Source: Yimella sp.
Lineage (GTDB): Bacteria; Actinomycetota; Actinomycetes; Actinomycetales; Dermatophilaceae
DNA length: 8,049 nt
Assembly (NCBI GenBank): GCA_030150425.1
Contig: JASLFY010000021.1
Coordinates: 1-8,049 of the forward strand
Direction: 5' to 3'
The notes under the pieces are model-generated. The model was not told where the DNA came from and made no database searches. It saw nothing but the letters and a program-made list of their open reading frames with translations. Numbering within the stretch: position 1 is the stretch's first letter; each line of letters opens with the position of its first letter. Both the position numbers and the translations under genes were made by a program. Positions 1 to 7,212 of this stretch are shown here, in pieces.

Positions 1-702
1 CTCCGCGATCTCGCGGACGTTCTCGTTGAGGTGGGAGGTGAACAGCACCCCCGGCCGGTCACGCATCACCTCGCCGCAGGCGGCGAGCATCCGCTCCCCC
101 GCCGACAGGGAGAAGCGCGGGGTGACGGCGTACCGCAACCGGTCCTTGCCGTGCCAGCGGTCGATGAGATCGACCGATTCGGCGTACGCCCGCTCCGGCG
201 TCGTCAGCAGACCCTCGGGAAGGATCCGGTCGCTGACGACCAGGCCACTGGTGATCCGCAGCCGGCTGGCGTGGGCCTCGGCGAAGAAGACGTCCATCGC
301 GGTGGCGAAGTGGGAACCGAACACCAACGCCGTGGTGGTGCCGGCCTCACGCAGGCCGCGCAGGAAGCCCCGCGCGACCAGACCGGCCTGCTCCGGGTCG
401 GCCATCGTCAGTTCCTCGGGCAACGCGGCCCGGTCGAGCCAGTCGAGCAGCGGCATGCCGAGCGCGCCGATCACCCGCAGCTGCGGGTAGTGCACGTGGG
501 TGTCGACCAACCCGGGCAGCAGGACGCCGCCGGTCAGGTCGACGCACTCCTCGCTCGGGAACTGCCGGGGCAGCTCCGTACGGTCGCCGCGATGGGTGAC
601 GACGCCGTCGACGACGCGCAGCGCGATGTCGCCGGAACGCAACGAGGCGCCCTCGAACGGACTGTCCGGGGTGTCCAGGACGGTCGCCAGGTAGATGGTC
701 AC
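1..702 (-). CDS. guaD: Guanine deaminase, C-terminal part cut off by window edge
   Basis: This metal-dependent amidohydrolase deaminates guanine to xanthine and ammonia in the cytoplasm, feeding xanthine dehydrogenase. The 234 visible residues show an N-terminal beta segment, then LLPGLVDTHVHYPQ with the metal-binding H69-x-H71 and the YPQ that is typical of guanine deaminases. After this come the family segments GLVVSDR, RYAVTPRF and SHLNEN (about 222-228), where H224 should be another metal ligand. The last metal-binding His and Asp lie beyond the edge; the family is usually about 430-460 residues. The GTG start at 702 is chosen because it overlaps the xdhC stop by four bases (GTGA) and has GGGAG seven bases upstream. 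It is the last visible gene of the xdhABC run, which fits its role as xanthine supplier. Another amidohydrolase acting on a related purine, such as 8-oxoguanine, is possible but less likely. Confidence 0.9.
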   Translation of the reverse strand, partial: MTIYLATVLDTPDSPFEGASLRSGDIALRVVDGVVTHRGDRTELPRQFPSEECVDLTGGVLLPGLVDTHVHYPQLRVIGALGMPLLDWLDRAALPEELTMADPEQAGLVARGFLRGLREAGTTTALVFGSHFATAMDVFFAEAHASRLRITSGLVVSDRILPEGLLTTPERAYAESVDLIDRWHGKDRLRYAVTPRFSLSAGERMLAACGEVMRDRPGVLFTSHLNENVREIAE

Positions 703-1496
703 CGGTGGACTCCCACGCCGGCGAACATCTCCAACAGTTCTGCCGCGACCGACACAGCGATCACCGCGGGCTCCTTGCCGGGGATCGAGCGGACGCCGAT
801 CGGGCAGCGGATCCGCGCGGTCTCCGACGGCGAATGCCCTTGTTCGGCAAGGATTTTCTCGAACCGGCGCCACTTGGAACGCGACCCGATCAGGCCGATC
901 GACGCGAGGTGACCGCAGCGCAACGCGGCGTCGCAGAGTGCGGCGTCCTCGGCGTGGTCGTGGGTCATGATCAGCACGTGGGAGCCGGCCGGGATCTCCC
1001 CGAGGGCGAGTTCCGGCACCGGCGCGTGGTGCCGGTGCATCCGCGCGACCGGGTCGGCCCAGTCGAGGGCCGCCTGATCGGGCCGTGAGTCGACGAGGTG
1101 CAGGTCGAGGTCGTGCCGGCTGAGCACGTGGGCCAGCTCGACGCCGACGTGTCCCATCCCGAAGATCGCCACCGCGGGCGCCACGGGCAGCGGCTCGAAG
1201 AGCACCTCCACCTCGCCGCCGCAGCACTGCACGCCGTGATCCGACTGGGCGTGCTCGCTCAGCGCGAACGACCGCCGGCCGACCGACCGTTCGCCGCGGA
1301 CGAGCATCTCGCGCGCGGCGCGCAGCGCGGACTCCTCCAGGTTGCCGCCGCCGATCGTGTCGTGGCAGCCGTCGGCGGTGACGATCATCTTCGCGCCGGC
1401 CGCGCGGGGCGCATGGCCGCGTACGTCGACCAGGGTCACCATGACCCCCGGCACCCGCTGCTCCCGCAGCCGCCGGATCGCTTCGGTCCAGTGCAT
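699..1496 (-). CDS. xdhC: XdhC family molybdenum-cofactor insertion chaperone
   Basis: XdhC proteins bind molybdenum cofactor, promote its sulfuration and hand it to the XdhB subunit; they are not part of the mature enzyme. The 265-residue product has the family layout: an N-terminal domain with GHAPR (27-31), TIGGGNLE (47-54) and the paired cysteines of QCCGG (C91, C92), then a Rossmann-like domain starting at IFGMGHVG (111-118), with MTHDHAED, LIGSRSKWRRF and a C-terminal KEPAVIAVSVAAEL. A cysteine in this region has been linked to cofactor binding in Rhodobacter XdhC, and C91/C92 fit that role by inference. The ATG lies one base after the xdhB stop and has no recognisable Shine-Dalgarno, so translation probably depends on ribosomes finishing xdhB. 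Its stop overlaps the guaD start. The length is slightly under the roughly 270-300 residues I would expect. Confidence 0.93.
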   Translation of the reverse strand: MHWTEAIRRLREQRVPGVMVTLVDVRGHAPRAAGAKMIVTADGCHDTIGGGNLEESALRAAREMLVRGERSVGRRSFALSEHAQSDHGVQCCGGEVEVLFEPLPVAPAVAIFGMGHVGVELAHVLSRHDLDLHLVDSRPDQAALDWADPVARMHRHHAPVPELALGEIPAGSHVLIMTHDHAEDAALCDAALRCGHLASIGLIGSRSKWRRFEKILAEQGHSPSETARIRCPIGVRSIPGKEPAVIAVSVAAELLEMFAGVGVHR

Positions 1497-1497
1497 C

Positions 1498-3768
1498 TCA
1501 GCGCGCCGATCGGGCGGACTCGAGCGCCCAGTAGACCGCCTCCGGCGTTGCCGGAGAGGCGAGTTCGACGCTGACGCCGGCGGGCCCGAAGGCCGCCGCG
1601 GCTTGGCGCAGCGCCTCGCGGACGGAGAACGCGAGCATCAACGGCGGTTCGCCGACCGCCTTCGAGCCGTAGACCACACCGTCCTCGTGGGCGTGGTCCA
1701 GCAGCGCGACGTTGAACTCCTGCGGCATCTCGGAGAAGCTCGGCAGCTTGTACGTCGAGGCCGCATGGGTCGCCAGCCGGCCGCGGGACGGCCCGTCGGA
1801 GGTGTCCCAGCGCAGGTCCTCCAGAGTCAGCCATCCGGCGCCCTGCACGAACCCGCCCTCGATCTGCCCGATGTCGACCAGCGGCGACAACGAGTCGCCG
1901 ACGTCGTGGACGATGTCGACCCGCCGGGTCGTGTACGCGCCGGTGAAACCGTCGACCTCGACCTCGGTGGCGGCGACGCCGTACGCGAAGTACTTGAACG
2001 GCGAGCCCTGCATGATCGAGGCGTCCCAGTGCAGCCCCTCGGTGCGGTAGTAACCGGCGGCCCACAGCTGCACCCGGTCGAAGTACGCCTTCTTGACCAG
2101 CGCCTCCCAGTCCAGGTCGTCGACCGCGTCGGCCTTGACCTTCTCCAGCCGGGTGAGGATCTGCTCGCAGGCGTCCTTGACCGCCCCACCGTTCAGGTCG
2201 GCGCCCGAACTCGCAGCCGTCGCAGAGGTGTTCGGCACCTTGTCGGTGCGGGTGGGGGCGAGCCGCACCCGGTCCAGCGGCACCCCGAGGGTGGTCGCCG
2301 CGACCTGCAACATCTTGGTATGCAGGCCCTGACCCATCTCGGTGCCGCCGTGGTTGATCAGCACCGACCCGTCCTTGTAGACGTGGACCAACGCCCCCGC
2401 CTGGTTGAACGAGGTGAAGTTGACCGAGATGCCGAACTTCACCGGGGTGATCGCCAGCCCGCGCTTGCGATCCGGGTGGGCGGCGTTGAACTCGGCGACC
2501 TCGGCCCGACGGCGCTCCAGTTCGCCGCTGCGCTCGACGCCCTCCCAACAGGCGACGATGCGGTCCGGGTGGCGGACCGGCTGTCCGTACGGCGTCTCCT
2601 GGCCGTCGACGTAGAAGTTGCGGCGGCGCAGCTCGTGCGGTTCGAGACCGAGCAACGGTGCGACGCGGCCGAGGATGTCCTCGATGACCAGCATTCCCTG
2701 CGGCCCGCCGAACCCGCGGAACGCCGTCTGCGAGGTCTTGTGGGTGCGCGCGACGCGGCCGTGGACCCGTACGTTCGGGATCCAGTATGCGTTGTCGACG
2801 TGGCAGAGCGCGCGGGCCAGCACCGGTTCGGACAGGTCGAGGCTCCACCCGCCGTCGGCGGTCAGCACCACGTCGAGGGCCTGCAGCAGCCCGTCGGCGG
2901 AGAAGCCGACCTTCCACGACGCGTGGAAGCCGTGGCGCTTGCCGGTCATCGTGATGTCCTGGTTGCGGGTCAGCCGCAACCTGACCGGGCGCCCGGTGAG
3001 CGTGGCGCCCAGGGCGGCGATCGCGGCGAAACCGTGCGGCTGCATCTCCTTGCCGCCGAACCCGCCACCCATCCGCAGGCACTGCACGGTCACCTCGTGG
3101 GCGTCGATGCCGAGCACGTGGCTGACGATGTCCTGCGTCTCGGTGGGGTGTTGGGTCGAGCACTGCACCAAGATCTGGCCGTTCTCGTCGACCAGGGCCA
3201 GCGAGGCGTGGGTCTCAAGGTAGAAGTGCTCCTGCCCGGCGAACTCGAAGCTGCCCTCGAACACTCGGTCGGCCCCGGCCAGCCCGGCCGCGACGTCGCC
3301 GCGCACCATCCGCGGCTGTGCGCCCTGGAAGCTGTCGGCCGCGATCGCCTCGGTCACGCCGATCAGCGACGGGAGTTCGTCGTACGTCACCTGCACCGCG
3401 GCCGCTCCGCGCCGCGCGGCCTCCAGGGTCTCCCCGAGCACCCACGCGACCGCGTGGCCGTGGAACATCACCTCGGTCGGGAACAACGGCTCGTCGTGTT
3501 TCACCCCGGCGTCGTTGACCCCGGGCACGTCGTCGGCCGTGAGCACCCGGACGACCCCCGGGACGTCGTACGCCGGGGCGACGTCCATCGACCGGACGGT
3601 GCCGTGGGCGATCGTGGCCTGCACCGGGTGGGCGTGCAGCACGCCGAGCGTGCGGCCGACCAGGTCGTCGGTGTAGAGGGCCTGCCCGGTGACGTGCAGC
3701 GCCGCCGCCTCGTGGGGGATCTCCTGTCCGACAACGGGATTCGCGGGTCGCTGGGAAAGAACGCTCAC
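1498..3768 (-). CDS. xdhB: Xanthine dehydrogenase, molybdopterin-binding large subunit
   Basis: This is the catalytic subunit, where hypoxanthine and xanthine are hydroxylated at the molybdenum centre. The 756-residue protein has the aldehyde oxidase/xanthine dehydrogenase hammerhead domain (about 15-135) followed by the molybdopterin-binding domains. Aligned from memory to bovine xanthine oxidase, E241 in GGFGGKE matches Glu802, R319 in LARALC matches Arg880, F353 in FRGFGGPQ matches Phe914, and E707 in VGEPPL matches the catalytic Glu1261. GGTEMGQGLHTKM (474-486) is the usual cofactor-site motif. The purine-orienting Glu/Arg pair favours a true xanthine dehydrogenase over an aldehyde or CO dehydrogenase. 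The oddity is V449-N450 where bovine has Phe1009-Thr1010. The GTG start overlaps the xdhA stop (GTGA) and sits seven bases after a perfect AGGAGG. An upstream in-frame ATG at 3927 lies inside xdhA and adds unrelated sequence, so it is rejected. Confidence 0.95.
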   Translation of the reverse strand: MSVLSQRPANPVVGQEIPHEAAALHVTGQALYTDDLVGRTLGVLHAHPVQATIAHGTVRSMDVAPAYDVPGVVRVLTADDVPGVNDAGVKHDEPLFPTEVMFHGHAVAWVLGETLEAARRGAAAVQVTYDELPSLIGVTEAIAADSFQGAQPRMVRGDVAAGLAGADRVFEGSFEFAGQEHFYLETHASLALVDENGQILVQCSTQHPTETQDIVSHVLGIDAHEVTVQCLRMGGGFGGKEMQPHGFAAIAALGATLTGRPVRLRLTRNQDITMTGKRHGFHASWKVGFSADGLLQALDVVLTADGGWSLDLSEPVLARALCHVDNAYWIPNVRVHGRVARTHKTSQTAFRGFGGPQGMLVIEDILGRVAPLLGLEPHELRRRNFYVDGQETPYGQPVRHPDRIVACWEGVERSGELERRRAEVAEFNAAHPDRKRGLAITPVKFGISVNFTSFNQAGALVHVYKDGSVLINHGGTEMGQGLHTKMLQVAATTLGVPLDRVRLAPTRTDKVPNTSATAASSGADLNGGAVKDACEQILTRLEKVKADAVDDLDWEALVKKAYFDRVQLWAAGYYRTEGLHWDASIMQGSPFKYFAYGVAATEVEVDGFTGAYTTRRVDIVHDVGDSLSPLVDIGQIEGGFVQGAGWLTLEDLRWDTSDGPSRGRLATHAASTYKLPSFSEMPQEFNVALLDHAHEDGVVYGSKAVGEPPLMLAFSVREALRQAAAAFGPAGVSVELASPATPEAVYWALESARSAR

Positions 3769-5213
3769 TTCGATCCCTCCTGCCGTGCGCCGTGGTCGGC
3801 GAACAGCCGACGCAGGCTGGTGCCGAGCATCGCGGCGCGGTAACGCGCGCTCGCGCGGTGGTCGTCCAGCGGGGTTCCCTCCCCGGCCAACACGGCGGCC
3901 GCGGCGTCGACGGTCTCCTGGGCCCACGGCCTCCCCTCCAGCGCGGCCTCGGTCGCGTACGCCCGGATCGGCGTCGCGGCGACGCCGCCGAGTCCGATCC
4001 GCGCGCGTCGGACGACCCCGTCGGTCACCTCCAGTGACAGCGCGACGGCGACGCTACTGATGTCGTCGAAGCGGCGCTTGGCGATCTTGTGGAACTCGGT
4101 CAGCGCCCCGTCGGCCGGCCGCGGGAGGCGTACGGCGCGGATCAGTTCGCCGGGCGCACGCACCGACTGCCGATAGCCGGTGAAGTAATCGGCCAGCGGG
4201 ACGACCCGCTCGCCGTCGGCCGAGGCGAGCACCAGCTGCGCCTCGAGGGCGAGCAGCACCGGCGGGGTGTCGCCGATCGGCGATCCGGTGCCGAGGTTGC
4301 CGCCGAACGTCGCCCCGTTGCGGATCAGTCGGGAGGCGAACTGCGGGAACAGCTTGTCCAGCAACGGAACTCGACCGTCGAGCAGCCGCTCGACCTCACT
4401 GAGGGTGAGCGCCGCACCGATCTCGATCCGGTCGTCGTCGACGGCGAAGGTGCGCAGCTCGGGCAGCCGGTCGATCGCAATCACCCGCTCGGCCCGAACC
4501 CCCTTGATGTTGACGTCGACGCCCCAGTCGGTGGAACCGGCGACCACGGTCGCGGCCGGGTCGGCAGCCAGCAGCTGTACTGCTTCGGCCAGGTCAGCCG
4601 GACGTCGGTAGCCGTCGACCGCGGTGGTCGCGGGTCGCGGCGCGGCGGTCGCGCAGCGGGCGACCCGGTCGTCGTCAGCGGGTGAGGGGACAGCCCCGAG
4701 TTCGTACGCCGCGTCCCGGATCGGGCGGTAGCCGGTGCACCGGCACAGGTTGCCGGACAGGGCGTGCAGATCGAAGCCGTTCGGGCCGTGTTCGGCGTCG
4801 TGCGCCGGGCCTGACCCCTCACTCGGAGCCCGGCCCGGGCGGTAGAACTCCGCCGCCATCGAGCAGACGAATCCCGGTGTGCAGTAACCGCATTGGGATC
4901 CGCCGCGGGCCGCCATCGCGCGCTGCACGGGGTGCAGGTCGCCAGGTGTTCCGAGCCCCTCGGCGGTGACGACCTCTTGGCCGTCCAGGCTCAGCGCCGG
5001 GATCAGGCAGGCGTTGAGCGCGGTCCACCGCGAGCCGTCACCGTCGGGTCGCAGCACCATCACCGAGCAGGCGCCGCACTCCCCCTCCGCGCAGCCCTCC
5101 TTGGCGCCGGTGCAACCGGCGGCGCGGATCAGATCGAGGGCCGTCATGGCCGGATCGATCCCGGCCAACGACTGCGTACGCCCGTTGAGCGTCAGTTCGG
5201 GTCGACTGCTCAT
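3765..5213 (-). CDS. xdhA: Xanthine dehydrogenase, 2Fe-2S and FAD small subunit
   Basis: This 482-residue subunit carries electrons from the molybdenum site of XdhB through two 2Fe-2S clusters to FAD and then probably NAD+. Residues 1-85 form a plant-type ferredoxin domain with C41, C46, C49 and C69. Residues 95-175 form the second cluster domain with C108, C111 (QCGYC) and C157, C159 (LCRCTGYRPI). From about 200 there is a CO-dehydrogenase-type FAD domain with VAGSTDWG (224-231) and IRNGATFGGNLGTGSPIGD (297-315), and a C-terminal flavoprotein domain from about 370. The fused FeS-FAD arrangement is the Rhodobacter XdhA type. C34 is an extra cysteine just before the first cluster motif. The start at 5213 is preferred over an upstream in-frame ATG at 5270 because it begins the ferredoxin fold directly and has GGAAGGG a few bases upstream. 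It is the first gene of the coupled xdhABC-guaD run, after a 136-base gap. Confidence 0.95.
   Translation of the reverse strand: MSSRPELTLNGRTQSLAGIDPAMTALDLIRAAGCTGAKEGCAEGECGACSVMVLRPDGDGSRWTALNACLIPALSLDGQEVVTAEGLGTPGDLHPVQRAMAARGGSQCGYCTPGFVCSMAAEFYRPGRAPSEGSGPAHDAEHGPNGFDLHALSGNLCRCTGYRPIRDAAYELGAVPSPADDDRVARCATAAPRPATTAVDGYRRPADLAEAVQLLAADPAATVVAGSTDWGVDVNIKGVRAERVIAIDRLPELRTFAVDDDRIEIGAALTLSEVERLLDGRVPLLDKLFPQFASRLIRNGATFGGNLGTGSPIGDTPPVLLALEAQLVLASADGERVVPLADYFTGYRQSVRAPGELIRAVRLPRPADGALTEFHKIAKRRFDDISSVAVALSLEVTDGVVRRARIGLGGVAATPIRAYATEAALEGRPWAQETVDAAAAVLAGEGTPLDDHRASARYRAAMLGTSLRRLFADHGARQEGSK
3776..3781 (-). promoter_or_regulatory. Ribosome binding site fixing the xdhB GTG start
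   Basis: On the minus strand this reads AGGAGG, seven bases before the GTG at 3768 and inside the last codons of xdhA. A full-consensus site with ideal spacing supports GTG at 3768 as the xdhB start, and indicates that xdhB can initiate strongly by itself as well as by coupling to xdhA. Confidence 0.8.
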
Positions 5214-5290
5214 CGCGTCCCTTCCACCGCGGGCATGGTTGGGGATTCGCCGCGCACCCCGGTTGTCCATGCGAACGACGCGCGCTTCCG

Positions 5291-5306
5291 GTCAGCCTAG
5301 GCCGAC
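5291..5306. promoter_or_regulatory. 16-base near-palindrome upstream of xdhA, candidate operator
   Basis: GTCAGCCTAGGCCGAC matches its own reverse complement at 14 of 16 positions, with a perfect GCCTAGGC core. The core holds the only CTAG tetranucleotide I could find in the window. It lies 78 bases upstream of the xdhA start codon and covers the candidate -10 hexamer, so a bound repressor would block transcription. No regulator gene is in the window, and the binding protein is unknown. Confidence 0.35.
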
Positions 5307-5317
5307 TCGGTCGCCCA

Positions 5318-5330
5318 GGGAAGGATTCCC
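5318..5330. repeat. Short inverted repeat GGGAA-GGA-TTCCC
   Basis: This is a perfect 5-base inverted repeat around a 3-base centre, starting 19 bases past the allE stop codon. It could be a regulator half-site pair or a very weak hairpin. It has no following T-run on the minus strand and is too short for a convincing intrinsic terminator. Confidence 0.25.
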
Positions 5331-5349
5331 GACCACGCGGAGGCCAGGT

Positions 5350-6177
<828 letters not shown>

Positions 6178-6194
6178 TCGCAGTTCCTTCGCAT

Positions 6195-6226
6195 TCGGAC
6201 GGGTATGACCGAAACTATCCGTCGGA
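6195..6226. promoter_or_regulatory. Imperfect dyad in the allE/nuclease divergent gap
   Basis: The arms TCGGACGGGTA (6195-6205) and TATCCGTCGGA (6216-6226) pair at 9 of 11 positions around a 10-base centre. The dyad sits in the 83-base gap between two divergent genes, about 20 bases from the allE start and 35 from the start of the plus-strand gene. Position and symmetry suit a shared operator, but no -10/-35 pair is clear on either strand and chance symmetry in G+C-rich DNA cannot be excluded. Confidence 0.3.
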
Positions 6227-6260
6227 CCGCGACCTGCGCGGCCGACGAGGGGGATTCGTG

Positions 6261-7211
6261 ATGCGGGACTGGCGCCGATGGCTGCCGTACGCGGTGTCGG
6301 GCTTGGTGCTGCTGGCCACCGCCCTGCCGCTGGTCGACTCGACGGCTGGCGTACGCCAACTGCGCTGGACGGTGCTGCAGGCGCTGCCGTTCATGACGGT
6401 GTTCGCCGCGGTGGTCGCGCTGGCGATCGCGGGCCTGCTGCGCCACCGGGTCGCCGTCGGGCTCAGCGCACTCGCCGTCGTCCTGGCCGCGCTGCCGATG
6501 TGGCAGTGGCGCTCGGCCGCCGACTGCGCCGGCCCGCGAATGTCGCTGCTGTCGTTCAACGCCTACGTCTCCACGGCCTCGGTGGACTCCCTCAGCGACG
6601 CAGTGATCGCGCACGACGTCGACACGGTGGTGCTCGTCGAGGCGAACGAGGACTTCGTCCAGCGGTTCCGGAAAACCCCTGGCGGACAACGGTTCTCCCG
6701 CCGTACCACGGGGACCTCCACCGAACCGTCGACCGGCGGGACGATCCTGTCCCGCTTCCCGCTGCGGCAGATCGACGCCGCCGACCCCCACGGGGCGCGC
6801 CTCCGCTTCGACCAGCCCGCCGCGCAAGTGACCGTCGGCGGACAAACTGTGGCGGTTCAGGCAGTACACCCGTTCCCGCCGACCGATGGGAAGGCCGACG
6901 CCTGGCGGCGGACACTCGCCGGGCTGGGCGACTGGCAGCGGTCGCAGCGCGCCCCGGTCGTGCTGGCCGGCGACTTCAACGGTTCGTGGGGGCACCCCGG
7001 CTTCCGCGACGCCGTCGGCGGCCTGCGGTCAGCCGGGCCGTCGACCCTGGGGTTCGAGACCCCGACCTGGCCGAATGCCTCGAAGGTGCCGCCCTTCGAG
7101 CCGCTGGACCACATCATGGTGCGCGGACTCGGCAGCTCGGGCGCGGCGGTAGTGACGGTCCGCGGGTCCGACCATCGCGCGGTGGTCAGTGAGCTGCACC
7201 TCTGCAGCTGA
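6261..7211 (+). CDS. Membrane-anchored endonuclease/exonuclease/phosphatase family protein
   Basis: The 316-residue protein begins with three predicted membrane helices (about 10-25, 41-60, 63-82), followed by an endonuclease/exonuclease/phosphatase domain from about 94 to the end. Family active-site motifs are complete: N100 in LLSFN, E127 in VLVEAN, H203 in VQAVHP, D238 and N240 in LAGDFN, D283-H284 in LDHIM, and D304-H305 in SDHRAVV. It should therefore be a metal-dependent phosphodiesterase or phosphatase; the substrate (nucleic acid, lipid phosphate or other) cannot be read from the sequence. Positive residues at the N terminus and in the loop after helix 2 (RHR) predict N-in topology, placing the catalytic domain outside the membrane. 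The ATG at 6261 is seven bases after an AGGGGG-like site; an adjacent GTG at 6258 would add one residue. Its stop lies one base from the stop of the convergent glycerate kinase. Confidence 0.85.
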   Translation: MRDWRRWLPYAVSGLVLLATALPLVDSTAGVRQLRWTVLQALPFMTVFAAVVALAIAGLLRHRVAVGLSALAVVLAALPMWQWRSAADCAGPRMSLLSFNAYVSTASVDSLSDAVIAHDVDTVVLVEANEDFVQRFRKTPGGQRFSRRTTGTSTEPSTGGTILSRFPLRQIDAADPHGARLRFDQPAAQVTVGGQTVAVQAVHPFPPTDGKADAWRRTLAGLGDWQRSQRAPVVLAGDFNGSWGHPGFRDAVGGLRSAGPSTLGFETPTWPNASKVPPFEPLDHIMVRGLGSSGAAVVTVRGSDHRAVVSELHLCS

Positions 7212-7212
7212 G

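Larger units (their letters stand above)
5214..5349 (-). promoter_or_regulatory. Gap between allE and xdhA, likely xdhABC-guaD promoter region
   Basis: This 136-base gap is the longest non-coding stretch in the window and precedes a coupled run of four genes, so a promoter here is likely by position. The minus strand contains TAGGCT (plus-strand 5294-5299), which fits the TAnnnT form of actinobacterial -10 elements. I see no good -35 at the right distance, so the hexamer is only a candidate. The gap also holds a 16-base near-palindrome at 5291-5306, a short inverted repeat at 5318-5330, and a possible leader hairpin at 5234-5271. Read-through from allE into xdhA remains possible, since the genes share a strand and no strong terminator is visible. 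Confidence 0.4.

Noticed and set aside
31..912. A 293-codon plus-strand frame over guaD and the end of xdhC
   Set aside because: It is a shadow of two genes with clear family motifs on the minus strand; its composition is biased and no domain is visible.
1436..3163. A 575-codon minus-strand frame overlapping xdhB in another phase
   Set aside because: The product is low-complexity Arg/Gly/Ala/Pro sequence without motifs, as expected from a G+C-rich off-frame reading of xdhB.
1342..3843. An 833-codon plus-strand open frame antisense to xdhB and the end of xdhA
   Set aside because: Its translation is rich in Arg, Val, Gly, Asp and His with no recognisable domain, and it mirrors the G/C-biased third positions of xdhB. 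The opposite strand has complete family motifs, so this is a shadow frame.
3769..3927. An upstream ATG at 3927 as the start of xdhB
   Set aside because: It would add 53 Arg-rich residues read out of frame through the xdhA C terminus, while GTG at 3768 has a perfect AGGAGG and begins with the normal N-terminal hammerhead sequence.
5310..5349. An intrinsic terminator after allE
   Set aside because: The only hairpin candidate has a 5-base stem and no T-run, so termination here is not supported by sequence.
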